In this document: positions 18,833-27,916 of the stretch, one piece after another
Numbering within the stretch: the first letter of the stretch is position 1
Layout: the number at the start of each line of letters is the position of its first letter
Position numbers and translations under genes: made by a program
Notes under the pieces: model-generated
Database searches by the model: none
Seen by the model: only the letters and a program-made list of their open reading frames with translations
What the model was told of the DNA's origin: nothing
NCBI GenBank assembly: GCA_963698735.1
Contig: CAVOSA010000024.1
Location: forward strand, 1 to 64,000
Length of the DNA stretch: 64,000 nucleotides
DNA from: RPQJ01 sp963698735
GTDB lineage: Bacteria > Pseudomonadota > Gammaproteobacteria > Steroidobacterales > Steroidobacteraceae
Direction: 5' to 3'

Positions 18833-21184
18833 TCAGTTGTTGTACTGGAACTGGCCGACGCCGTGGCTGACCTTCACGTCGACCGGCTTGCCCTGGCCAT
18901 GGCAGGCCGCGCAGGTCTCGGCTGCCGCCTGGTTGCTGGTGCCGTCGGCGTTCTTGGTCGCGTTGAACGAACCGCCGTTCTGCTCGATGTGCAGCTTCGC
19001 CTGCGCGGTGGTGTGGCACGACGCGCAGATTGCCGCGTTCGGCGTGTAGGCGACGTCGTCGACGGGCGAGGCCGCGTTGGCGCCGCGCGTGATCGACGTG
19101 GCGAACACCTTGGTCGGATCCACCGGGTAGTACGTGTCGGGCTGGTGGCAACCCTCGCAGTTGTTGATCTTGCCCGGGTACCTCACCGACGCGAAGTTCA
19201 AGCCGCCGAAGTCGTACTGCGCCGAGTGGATACCGTGGATCAGGAGCTTGAAGTCCCACGGGCGACCCGCTGCCAGCGTGGCGCCGGCGGCGTTCTCGGG
19301 GTTGTGGCAGGTCGCGCACAGCTCGGTGTTGTTGTTGCGGTTGTCGCCGTGGAACGAGAGCTTCTGGTGGCAGTCGTTGCAGCGCTGCACGTCCACGATC
19401 GCACGGCGAGGCACGGGCGCGGCGTCAGTGATCGGGAACACGACACCCGCCGACGACGTGACGCCGACCTCGGCATATTGCGGCGTCGACGTGTCGCTGA
19501 CGTTGACGATCGTGCGGCCTTCGAGGAACGACTCGCCAGAGCCGCCGATGAGGCCCGACGGCAGCGGCTTCGCGCCCGCCTTGCTGTACGAGCCGTCGGC
19601 ATTCAGCGTGGCCGCGCCGCCCGCCGCAGCGGGTGCGCCCGATGGCGCGGCCGCCGTGGCCAGGTAGTCGATCTGGATCGGTTGCGCGGGCGTGCTGCCG
19701 CTCGCCGGGTTCGTGAAGTTGGTGGTCGTGTAGGCGACACGCGCGCGCAGCCGCGCGGCCGTCGCGTTGCAGGTCGTGGCCGGCGGCACCGGCGTGCACG
19801 GGATGACGTTGGTGAACGCCGGATCCGTGATCCTGTACGGCGTGCCCGTCGTCGGGTCGCTGACCTTGATTGTCACCAGCGGGAACTCGCCCGGCAGGAC
19901 CTTGCAGGCCGTGGCGGTGGCCGCGCAGGCGGTGGCGCCTGGCGAGCCGTCGAGCTTGATCGCCTGCACCTTCACGACTTCGAACTTGAAGCGCTTGGCC
20001 GCCTCGTTCTCGGGAATCACGTGCGCCGTGGCGACACGCAGGTTGGCGACGCTGGAGTTCGGGCCGTGGCAGGACGTGCACGTGTCGTCCGTCGCCGCGA
20101 CACCGCCGTGATTCACGCCGGTGACGAAATTGACGTTGTCATGGCAGGCGGAGCACGTCGCCCTGTTCACGGTGTAGCGCCAGTTGCTGGCCTGCGGCGT
20201 GTCGGTGTCGCTTTCCTCGTGGCAGGTGGTGCAGTTGCGCTTGTCCTGCGGGTACACGACGTCGCTGTAGTCGGTGAAGGTGTTGCCGAAGCCGAAGATG
20301 CCGTAGAAACCGCCGGCCTCGACGCTCGGCAGCGTCTCGCCGGAGTGGATCTTGTGGATCATCACCTTCAGGTCGATCGTGTTGCCGGACTGGGCGTCGA
20401 ACGAGTACGACTCGTGGCACATCGCGCAGTACTGCAGGTCGAAACGCGCGCCGCCGTGGAACGCGAGGTTGTCGTGGCACTTGTTGCAGGTGTCGTTGTC
20501 GACGATTTCGCGCCCGGACTCGTTGACCGGCAGGTTGGTCGCGGGCGTGAAGGTGTAGACGGCATTGTTGGCCGGGATCGCCGGCGTGAGCCGGATCTCG
20601 AGGCCGACGCGATGCGGCAGCGAGCCGTCGTAGGGAATCTCCGCGTCGCCCTTCGCGCTCTTCGCGAAGGTGTACGTGTAGACGCCGTTCTGCTTGTCCG
20701 TCCAGACGCCGGACGTGGCGGTCTCGGTGTAGGCCTGGTTGGTCGGCCCGGTGCCCGTGACCCGGTTGGCCGGGGTCGGCGCCGGCGTGCCAGGGAAGGC
20801 CTCGCTGCGCCGGGTGATCGCGTGCCACGTGCTCGAGGCGCCGTTGACCGGTGGCTCCAGTCGCGCCAGCACGAAGCGGATGTTGGCGGCGGGCAAGCCT
20901 TTCAGCGAGAAGTTGTTTTCATCGCGCAGGTAGAGTTCGACGACCGCCTTGCCATCGTCCTGCATCGTGACCCGCGTGATCGAGGCGACGATCGTCTTCG
21001 CCGAGGTGATCGGCACGGCCGCGCCAGTGCCCGGGCCCGGCGGGAACACGGGATCCGGCGGAGTGGACGTGTCGTTCGGGCCGTTGTCGCCGCTGCAGCC
21101 AGCCAGCCCGATGGCGAACGCACCCAGGCTTGCGAGCAGGAATCCCTGCACCGGCGAAATCCGATTCTTACGCTTCGTTGACAT
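18833..21184 (-). CDS. OmcA/MtrC-family decaheme outer-surface lipoprotein, copy 1
   Basis: 783 residues. A lipobox ending LAGC (Cys30) is followed by a Pro/Gly-rich linker and ten CX2CH motifs: CNKCH, CAMCH, CTTCH, CSACH, CTSCH, then after a roughly 280-residue beta-rich insertion CNDCH, CATCH, CEGCH, CASCH and CAACH. This five-plus-five split by beta domains is the layout of OmcA/MtrC cytochromes that hand electrons to metals outside the cell. The ATG at 21184 starts the lipoprotein signal. Placed immediately before the mtrA-like gene (32-bp gap), so it is the natural partner of this MtrAB pair. Confidence 0.94.
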   Translation of the reverse strand: MSTKRKNRISPVQGFLLASLGAFAIGLAGCSGDNGPNDTSTPPDPVFPPGPGTGAAVPITSAKTIVASITRVTMQDDGKAVVELYLRDENNFSLKGLPAANIRFVLARLEPPVNGASSTWHAITRRSEAFPGTPAPTPANRVTGTGPTNQAYTETATSGVWTDKQNGVYTYTFAKSAKGDAEIPYDGSLPHRVGLEIRLTPAIPANNAVYTFTPATNLPVNESGREIVDNDTCNKCHDNLAFHGGARFDLQYCAMCHESYSFDAQSGNTIDLKVMIHKIHSGETLPSVEAGGFYGIFGFGNTFTDYSDVVYPQDKRNCTTCHEESDTDTPQASNWRYTVNRATCSACHDNVNFVTGVNHGGVAATDDTCTSCHGPNSSVANLRVATAHVIPENEAAKRFKFEVVKVQAIKLDGSPGATACAATATACKVLPGEFPLVTIKVSDPTTGTPYRITDPAFTNVIPCTPVPPATTCNATAARLRARVAYTTTNFTNPASGSTPAQPIQIDYLATAAAPSGAPAAAGGAATLNADGSYSKAGAKPLPSGLIGGSGESFLEGRTIVNVSDTSTPQYAEVGVTSSAGVVFPITDAAPVPRRAIVDVQRCNDCHQKLSFHGDNRNNNTELCATCHNPENAAGATLAAGRPWDFKLLIHGIHSAQYDFGGLNFASVRYPGKINNCEGCHQPDTYYPVDPTKVFATSITRGANAASPVDDVAYTPNAAICASCHTTAQAKLHIEQNGGSFNATKNADGTSNQAAAETCAACHGQGKPVDVKVSHGVGQFQYNN

Positions 21185-21293
21185 CGTGCGACTCCGGCCG
21201 ACGGGCAGGCGTAATGCGCCGGACGCGCAAAGCATGCGCGCCACGAGCGACGAGGAAGGCGTCAATGGACGTCGTGTCATGTCGTTCATCCCG

Positions 21294-23588
21294 TCACTGC
21301 GCACACTGGCCGTAGGGCAGCGTGCCGCAGTGCAGTTTCTCGGTGTCGAAGGTTCGATCCTTGCCATGGCAGACGACGCAGCCTTCGACGGACGACGACG
21401 GTACCAGCGCCTTCGGCAAGCCAAAGCTGCCGCCCTGTCCCTGCATGTGGGTGATGGCGGTAGACGACGTGTGGCAACCCTTGCAGGTGCCGGCCGTCGC
21501 CGAATCCGCCAGGTCGTCCTGCCACGCGAGCGTCGCCGCGCCGCTGGCGAGGGTCGTGCCCGCATCGACGGTGATGGGCAACGCACTGGTGCGGGCCGTG
21601 TAGGCTTTGCCGTCGACGTGGCAGCCCGTGCAACGCGCAAGGCTCTGCGGGTAGGTGATGGCGCCAATTGGCACGACGTTGCCGGCATGCACGTTGTGGA
21701 TGAAGGCGCCGAGTGCGAGCGGACCGAACACCTCGGGCCCGGCGGTCGCGTCCCACGTGCCACCGACGCTCGAATTGTGGCAGACGGTGCAGATCATCGG
21801 ATCGCCCGCGCGGCTGCCACCATGGGCTGCCACGCGCTTGTGGCAGGCCTCGCACTTGGCCTGCTCGACGAGTTTCTCGCGTGGCGCGCCGCCCGCGAAG
21901 GCGAACGCGCTTTCCGGGTAGGCCTCCGAGCCGTCAGGCAGCACGCGCCGGCCCTCGAGCACGACCATCAGGCCCTTGCCGAGCGTCGGGTTGTCGAAGC
22001 CCGCTGGCAGCACCTGCGACAGCGTGTAGCTGTAGGTGCCGTCGCCGTTGGCGACGACGCTCGCCATGTTGGCGATCAGGTCGATGACGATGGCCTGGCC
22101 GCGGTTGGCCGCGTAGGCGTTACCCGCGACATCCGCAACGTTGTGGATGTCCGGCGTCGACCAGGCGAAGTCGAGGCGCAGCCGCCCCGTCGTGATCGCC
22201 TTGACGTCCACCGGCCGGCCGTCCGCCCCGAGGATCTGGAACGTCACCTTGGGCGCCTGACCGGCGACGGCGTTCTGGACGCTCAGGACCTTGTAGGTGA
22301 AGAGGCTGCCGTTCTCGATCGCCTTGCGGTCCGGATCGCGCTGGTGGACTTCAAGGATGCCGCCCGCAACGCCATTGTCACGGTGACAGCCTTTGCACTC
22401 GCCGTCATTCGCCACAAAGTTCGGCGGCAGGATCGAGTGCGTGTAGGTGTACGTGTACTGACCAGTCGTGGTGCTCGGCCCCGTCTTGTTCAGGCCGGCG
22501 TCATGGCAACCGCCGCAGGAGGCGGCGCCCGGGTTCGTCTGCCAGTCGTCGCCCTGCGGCGCCGATGCGGACTGCACGTGGCAGGTTTCGCAGAACGAGG
22601 CCGGCTGCGGATAGGTGACCTCGCCCGCGTCGAACCTCGTGCCGTTGAACCCATAAACGACATACGCGGTGCCGCGCGCCTCGCCGCGATGGATCGAGTG
22701 CGCCATGTAGGCGAAATCCACCGACTCGCCCGAATCCGGATCGATCGTTGCCGGGTTGTGGCAGACCGCGCAGTACTCGTTGCTGCGCCGCGGCCCGCCG
22801 TGTTCGGCAAAGCGCACGTGGCAGGTCGTGCAGTTTGCGGTTGCCGCGATCAGCTTGTTCGAGGTCACTGCGCCGCCGTTCGGCACGAAATCCTTGAACG
22901 GGTTGTCGGGTGCCAATGTGCGTGCGTTGCCGGACAGGTCGATGGCGATGCTGATGCGGTGCGTCAATGCGGGTTCGTAACTCACTGCGATCGGCGTCGT
23001 GACCCTGCTGAGGTCGACCGCGGAGGTATAGCGGTACTTGCCCGCCCCCAGTTCCTGCCAGCCGGTAGCGACGCCGCTTTCAGTGTTTGCCTGGACGGCG
23101 CTCGCCAGCGCCGGCGTCGTAATGCTCGGCGTCCCGCTGCGGTTGATGTAGCTCTGCCAGCGCGACGGCAAACCGCCCGCCGCCGGGACCAGTTTCGCTA
23201 CGCCGAGGCGCAGGGTGGTCGCCGCCAGGCCGAGTGCGGCACCGCCTTTATCGGTCTTGACCGTGATCTCGATGACGGGCTTGTTGCCGGTGATCGCCGC
23301 ACTGTCGATCGTCGCGACCAGCGTGCCGATGTCGGCGATCTGCTGCGCGGTCAGGGCGGAGCCGGTCCCGACGTTCTTGACGTCGCCACCCAGCGCGATA
23401 GGCACGTCCGCGGGGCCCGTCGGGCCCGATGGGCCGGTCTGGCCCGAACCGCCGTCGCCGGGACCCGCCGGGCCGCGGGCAGGGTTGTCGGTGCCGCAGG
23501 CGGCAAGGCCGATCGAGGCTGCAAGCGCCAGCAAGGCAATCATGGGTACACGCGATCGCGTCACGGACCGAGCGCTGGAGGATTTCAT
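21294..23588 (-). CDS. OmcA/MtrC-family decaheme outer-surface lipoprotein, copy 2, with collagen-like linker
   Basis: 764 residues with lipobox LAAC (Cys31), then a Gly-X-Y segment including QTGPSGPTGPAD, then ten heme motifs: CTTCH, CAVCH, CETCH, CGGCH, CKGCH, CEACH, CTVCH, CTGCH, CKGCH and CVVCH. It has the same two-pentaheme plan as copy 1 but clearly different sequence. First gene of the omc2-omc1-mtrA-mtrB transcription unit; the ATG at 23588 (MKSSSARS) gives the lipoprotein signal. The chain ends CGTLPYGQCAQ with a possible extra disulfide. Confidence 0.93.
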   Translation of the reverse strand: MKSSSARSVTRSRVPMIALLALAASIGLAACGTDNPARGPAGPGDGGSGQTGPSGPTGPADVPIALGGDVKNVGTGSALTAQQIADIGTLVATIDSAAITGNKPVIEITVKTDKGGAALGLAATTLRLGVAKLVPAAGGLPSRWQSYINRSGTPSITTPALASAVQANTESGVATGWQELGAGKYRYTSAVDLSRVTTPIAVSYEPALTHRISIAIDLSGNARTLAPDNPFKDFVPNGGAVTSNKLIAATANCTTCHVRFAEHGGPRRSNEYCAVCHNPATIDPDSGESVDFAYMAHSIHRGEARGTAYVVYGFNGTRFDAGEVTYPQPASFCETCHVQSASAPQGDDWQTNPGAASCGGCHDAGLNKTGPSTTTGQYTYTYTHSILPPNFVANDGECKGCHRDNGVAGGILEVHQRDPDRKAIENGSLFTYKVLSVQNAVAGQAPKVTFQILGADGRPVDVKAITTGRLRLDFAWSTPDIHNVADVAGNAYAANRGQAIVIDLIANMASVVANGDGTYSYTLSQVLPAGFDNPTLGKGLMVVLEGRRVLPDGSEAYPESAFAFAGGAPREKLVEQAKCEACHKRVAAHGGSRAGDPMICTVCHNSSVGGTWDATAGPEVFGPLALGAFIHNVHAGNVVPIGAITYPQSLARCTGCHVDGKAYTARTSALPITVDAGTTLASGAATLAWQDDLADSATAGTCKGCHTSSTAITHMQGQGGSFGLPKALVPSSSVEGCVVCHGKDRTFDTEKLHCGTLPYGQCAQ

Positions 23589-23704
23589 CACTTGCTTCCT
23601 GACTGGTTCAAATTGCACCGCGACGATCGGTCCCGGTCGCCCGTAGCGGACCGGAAAGTCGGGCAGATGGTAGGCATCGGTAAATTAGACTCATACCAGT
23701 ACAT

Positions 23705-23733
23705 CCACGTACACGCGGGGGCCCGCGTCGTGG
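23705..23733. promoter_or_regulatory. Dyad in the divergent promoter region of the cytochrome locus
   Basis: CCACG ... ACGCGGG-GG-CCCGCGT ... CGTGG forms a nearly continuous inverted repeat at 23705-23733. It lies between the start of the decaheme operon (23588, minus) and the small lipoprotein gene (23838, plus). It could be an operator or a transcript hairpin; no known regulator site is recognised. Confidence 0.4.
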
Positions 23734-23757
23734 CCTGCCCGAATCGCGCCGCGGGAG

Positions 23758-23790
23758 TTGTCTATTAGCAAGCCCCGGTTTGTCCATTAG
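23758..23790 (+). repeat. Two 11-bp direct repeats 22 bp apart upstream of the lipoprotein gene
   Basis: TTGTCTATTAG (23758-23768) and TTGTCCATTAG (23780-23790) differ at one base and start 22 bp apart, about two helical turns. The second copy ends 47 bp before the GTG start. This arrangement suits a dimeric activator or repressor, but no family is identified. Confidence 0.45.
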
Positions 23791-23837
23791 ACTGCGACGC
23801 CCAAGTCCCCTCCTTTCACCGCAACCGGAGAATTCCT

Positions 23838-24356
23838 GTGTTGAAGGCAACCATTGCCAGTGTGCTCGCCCTGACTGCCGCCGTATCCGTTTCCGGCTGC
23901 AACGGTAAACCGCAAGATGCGGCCAAGCCTGCCGCCGCCCCTGCTGCCGGCGCCCCCGCCGGCCCGGCTGCCATGCCGGCAGACCACCCGCCAGCCCGGC
24001 CGACCGACGAAGTCGACCTGACCGGCATTGTGAAGGCCGAAGGCGGCAAGAACGTGCTCGAAGTCTTCACGGAAAAATCCGCACTCGCGAACCAGAAGGT
24101 CAGCGTCCGTGGCAAGGTCGTGAAAACCAACGCGGGCATCATGAACAAGGACTGGTTGCACGTTCGTGACGGTTCCGGCGCGGAAGGCACGAACGACCTG
24201 ACGGTGACCACGACGTCCAAGCCGCTGCCGAACGTCGGCGACACGGTCGTCGTGACCGGCACGGTGACGCTCGACAAGGATTTCGGCATGGGCTACCAGT
24301 ACCCCGTGCTGCTCGAAGACGCCGAGGTGAAGATCGAGGCCGCCGCTCCGAACTAG
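23838..24356 (+). CDS. Small OB-fold-like lipoprotein in the electron transfer locus
   Basis: 172 residues. The signal peptide ends SVSGC (lipobox Cys21), then comes a Pro/Ala-rich linker and a roughly 100-residue domain with VSVRGKVVKTN, NKDWLHVRDG and VVVTGTVTLDKDFGMGY. This pattern resembles the OB-fold periplasmic proteins annotated NrfJ/DUF4920-like. The function of that group is not established. GTG at 23838 (then TTG) with GGAG 8 nt upstream. It is transcribed divergently from the decaheme operon and sits between two decaheme units, so a role with the outer-membrane conduit is likely but unproven. Confidence 0.7.
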   Translation: MLKATIASVLALTAAVSVSGCNGKPQDAAKPAAAPAAGAPAGPAAMPADHPPARPTDEVDLTGIVKAEGGKNVLEVFTEKSALANQKVSVRGKVVKTNAGIMNKDWLHVRDGSGAEGTNDLTVTTTSKPLPNVGDTVVVTGTVTLDKDFGMGYQYPVLLEDAEVKIEAAAPN

Positions 24357-24398
24357 AACGTTGTCGGGGGTTGGCCGCTGAGGCCAGAGTAGATAAGG

Positions 24399-24428
24399 AC
24401 GCCCCGCTCTGCGGGGCGTTCTCTTTGC
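24399..24428 (+). terminator. Rho-independent terminator after the small lipoprotein gene
   Basis: ACGCCCCGC-TCT-GCGGGGCGT followed by TCTCTTTG, 43 bp downstream of the stop. Confidence 0.8.
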
Positions 24429-24516
24429 GGGGTCCGGTCGGCTACAGCGTCGCGCGCGCCTGCCGTCGGTTGAGCAACCCTCAACCATCTGACCGCCTGG
24501 CCTCCATCGCTTCCGC

Positions 24517-24598
24517 CAAAAAAAAGAGGTGGGCCGACAGGCCCACCTCGTAAGAGTCGTCTCTTCCGGGGATTGGGGTGGGCCCGAAAGCCCACCCC
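24517..24598 (-). terminator. Tandem hairpins downstream of decaheme cytochrome 3
   Basis: Read on the minus strand, GGGGTGGG-loop-CCCACCCC (24575-24598) is followed by GAGGTGGGCC-loop-GGCCCACCTC (24526-24549) and a run of eight or nine T residues (24517-24525). The second hairpin is a textbook intrinsic terminator for the gene ending at 24628. The first has no T-run. Confidence 0.8.
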
Positions 24599-24627
24599 GC
24601 TCGCCTGGAGGTCAGTCGAACATCAGC

Positions 24628-27166
24628 TCACTCCGTATCGAGAATGGTCTGACGCCCGTTCTCGAAGGTCTGCGGCGTCCAGCCATTCTGGTACGCATGG
24701 CCCCTACTGTCGGTCGTGCTGTGGCAGCTCGTGCAGGCGGCCGCCGATGCGCCCTGCAGCGTATCGTCGAGCTGGTTCTTCCACACAGTGCTGGTACCCG
24801 TTCCCGAGTCGGGCAGGCCCGCGTCGAGCGTCGTCGCCACGGCCTCCGCCTGGTCGGGGATCGTACCGAAGCCTGCGACATGGCAGCCCGAGCACTGCTT
24901 CGTATCCCGCGGATAGGTCGGGTGGTACAGGTTGTGCGGCTGGCACGCCACGGTCGGGTAGGTGCCGTCCGCATTCCTGCTCGCACCATAGACGATGTTG
25001 CCGGGCGTGCCGAAGGTCGTGCCGGCCGGTGGTGTCGTCGTCGGGTTGAGCACGACGGAGGCAGCCGGGGTGGTTGCCGGCGGGATCGGCGATGCGACCG
25101 CACACTTGGTCCCGGTCGCCCAGTTCGGCGGCGTCAGCCCTTCGGGTGCCCAGGCATAGATGCCGCGGGTCCGATAGATGGCGAACGTGCCGGATGCATC
25201 GCCAGCCGCGTGGATGGCGTGCAGCATGGTCTTGAACTCGTACGTCTGGCCAACCAGGCCGTCGTACGCTTCGGACGGGGTGACTCCCATCGCGACGCGC
25301 ACGTTCTGCTCCGACGAAGCCGAGTTGTGGCAGATGATGCACATCGTCACGTTATCAACGCGCGTATTGCCGTGCTGATAGAGCGAACCGACGTGGCAGC
25401 CGAGGCACTCCTTGGTGTCTGCGACGAGACGGCGCTTAGTTGCAGAGGCGCCCGAGCTGCCCACGGTGAACTCGTACGTCGGGGTCGGGACGCGGACGTA
25501 CATCGTCGGGAATGACCAATGCTCAGTCGTCATGCCCGCCGGGACCGGCAGCTGCGGCTTGCCCTGGAGGGCGACGATCCCCCGCGTACCATCCGGCAGG
25601 GTGTCGCGATTGATGATGGTCGTCGCGACGTTGCCGGCGCAGGTCGTGTTGATATTTGCCGCTGTGGCACCCGTCGTGCCGGTCGAAATCACGTTCACGG
25701 CGCTGGCCTGACCCGGCGCGTTCGCCTGGCCGAGGACGTAGTCATCGCCCTGCGCGTAGCTGCGCAGCATGCTCAGGCCACCTTCCGGCTGCGAAACGGC
25801 GTGGAACCCAGGCGCGCTTGCGGTCACCGTGGTGTTGCACGGGTTGACCGGGGTGCCCTTGGGATACTCGGCGGTCCAGGTGATCTCCAGCTTGCTCGTC
25901 GTCTTGTTGTCGACGACCCTGGTGATCGTCCAGTTGAACTTCGCACCTTCCGTGACGGAAAGGTCGTCGCCGTTCCAGATGATGCCGACGCGCTCGGTCT
26001 CGAGACCGTTATGGAACCCGGCCACCGTAGCCGGCGCGATGCCGGTGGGGCTGCTGTTGTGGCAGGTCTGGCAGTTCGTGGCTGCGGTCATGGTCTCGTG
26101 GAACGTCGTTCCGGAGGCCGTGAAGTCCCAGCTTTCCATGGACTCGTGGCAGCTGAAGCAGCCCGCGCCCGTGACCGGCATCGCGTTGGCCTTCGCCAGC
26201 GCTCCACTGCTTGCGGTGTGGCAGACGTTGCAGTTGGTCATGTAGGACGGGTAGGTCGCTGAGACGATGAAAGGATCCGGCAGGCCGTGTGCTGTCGGTA
26301 AAGCTAGTGCCATCCTTTTTCTTCAGCTCGAACTCGCCGCTCGGCATGAGGTGCGAGGCGTGGATGCCGTGACCCATGTCGGCCGTCCACGGAGCGTCGT
26401 TGACGTTCACCGCGTCGTGGCACACCGTGCAGGCCGCGCCATTCGCCGGGTAGCCGTAGTGGAAACCACCGCCCCCGTTCGTGCCGTGGCAACCCGTGCA
26501 ACCCGCCGAGCTGACCAGCGTCTGGTCGGGCGAGCTCGGATAGTCACCGGTCCCGAGGGCGCGGACCCGGGGCACGAGTCCCGAGGCCGTCTCGAGCCGG
26601 ATCAGGTATCGCGAGGGGATCGCGCCGAACAGCGTCGCGCCATTGGTGATCGTGACGGTGTAATTGCCGCCGGTACCACCGGCGAACGTGAGCGTCCTCA
26701 CCGCGTCGCCCGGGAATGCGGCATCGACCGCGGTCAGGTCGTCGCGGTTGGTGCCGTCGAACCGGTAGGCGCCGTTGATTCTGGTCAGCGTCGTGAAGTT
26801 CGCACCAGCGGCCTTCACGTTGAAGCTCACGACCAGGTCAGCGGGAACGGTCGCGCTCGGCGCGATGGTGAGACCGGTGATGGTGATGTCCGGGTTCACG
26901 GCGTGCACTTCTGCGACGCCAAAGGCCGAGCCGTCCGAGTGGCAGACGCCGCAGGACTCCCTCGGTTCTACCTTGGCAATTCCCGAGGGACCAGTGGGTC
27001 CAGTGGGTCCGGTCGCTCCAGGCGTACCGGTGCCGGGAGGACCGGCCGGGCCTTGTGCCCCGTCCTTGCCGTCATCGCCGGAGCAACCGGCGAGGCCGAT
27101 GCCCAGCGACAAAAGCGCGATGAGCGGCACGAATCCACGTGCGCCCCGAAGCTTTGCAAGTCTCAT
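24628..27166 (-). CDS. OmcA/MtrC-family decaheme outer-surface lipoprotein, copy 3 (frameshift near 26277)
   Basis: The gene is split over two frames. The 5' part (27166 to about 26280) encodes a lipoprotein signal (lipobox LAGC, Cys28), a collagen-like linker containing GPAGPPGTGTPGATGP, and three heme motifs (CGVCH, CTGCH, CTVCH). The 3' part (about 26277 to 24628) carries seven: CNVCH, CFSCH, CQTCH, CLGCH, CIICH, CSGCH and CTSCH. Together they make ten hemes and about 845 residues. Dropping one G of the GG pair complementary to 26277-26278 restores TRPADPFIVSATYPS across the joint. A sequencing error or a recent mutation would both explain it. It has its own upstream region and a terminator, so it is a separate unit from omc2-omc1-mtrAB. 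Confidence 0.85.
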
Positions 27167-27550
27167 TTTTTGACTCCCTCACCCGGCTCGCGCCGAGACG
27201 AAAAAACTGGGCAGTGCGTCCAGTCCGAAATTTGACGGGGGCCATGGTAGGGCTCACGGCGCGCTGCAATAACTTCGGATTACCGAAGTTTTGCTGCGAG
27301 TTAGGGAACTTTTCCCGTCGTGCGGTCGACATCGGCCGCCGGGGTGAGACTCATTCGCAGTGGCGCAATCACGAGTCAATGCGGGCACTGCGTCACCATC
27401 GTGGGAAGTACGACTATTCATCGGTAAGTTGCGGATGCGCGCGCGGCATACCTACTGATAAGCGCGTAGCGCGCTTGCTCCCCACTCGCCGCGCGCGGCA
27501 TGGCAAGATTCCGCCCCGCGGCCAGCACGGCCGGTGAAGGAACCAAAGGC
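27167..27550. promoter_or_regulatory. Intergenic region between decaheme 3 and the NTF2-like gene, with an 8+8 palindrome
   Basis: 384-bp divergent region without a supportable gene. It contains the perfect inverted repeat AACTTCGG-ATTA-CCGAAGTT at 27271-27290, about 105 bp upstream of the decaheme 3 start, a good operator candidate. No TTGACA/TATAAT pair stands out. A GAAGGA ribosome-binding site for the plus-strand gene is at 27534-27539. Confidence 0.5.
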
Positions 27551-27916
27551 ATGCCCAGCAAAGAGTGGTGGAGTTCGCTGATGGCCGCGATCGACGGCAA
27601 GCGCTCCCAGGAGTTCGCGCAGTTCCTGACTCCCGACGGCGAGTTCCGTTTCGGCAGCCAGCCCGCCGTGCACGGCCAGGCCAACGTGGCCGCCTACGTG
27701 GAAGCGTTCTTCGGGATGATCGGCGGCAGCCGGCACGAACTGCTGCGCACGTGGGACGGGGACGGCACGACCGTGTGCGAGGGCATCGTCAACTACACGC
27801 GGCTCGACGGCTCGCAGGTCGCGATCCCGTTCGTGAACGTGTTCTACCTGCGCGGCGACAAGATCGCCCGCTATCTCATTTACATCGACAACGGGCCGTT
27901 GTTCGCCGGCGCCTAG
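27551..27916 (+). CDS. NTF2-like (SnoaL-type) protein
   Basis: 121-residue single-domain protein. The pattern of an N-terminal helix pair, FLTPDGEFRFG, a VAAYVEAFFGMIGG helix and the terminal strand pair ending YLIYIDNGPLF fits the cone-shaped NTF2/SnoaL fold, which covers isomerases, binding proteins and many unknowns. Chosen start is the ATG at 27551 with GAAGGA upstream. It converges on hypE, the two stops overlapping by 4 bp. No evidence ties it to hydrogenase maturation. Confidence 0.75.
   Translation: MPSKEWWSSLMAAIDGKRSQEFAQFLTPDGEFRFGSQPAVHGQANVAAYVEAFFGMIGGSRHELLRTWDGDGTTVCEGIVNYTRLDGSQVAIPFVNVFYLRGDKIARYLIYIDNGPLFAGA

Noticed and set aside
18863..23768. Long plus-strand open frames (about 770 and 940 codons) opposite the decaheme genes
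   Set aside because: They are rich in Arg, Val and Ala with no domain signal and are exact antisense shadows of cytochrome genes in a high-GC sequence. The minus-strand products carry all the heme motifs.
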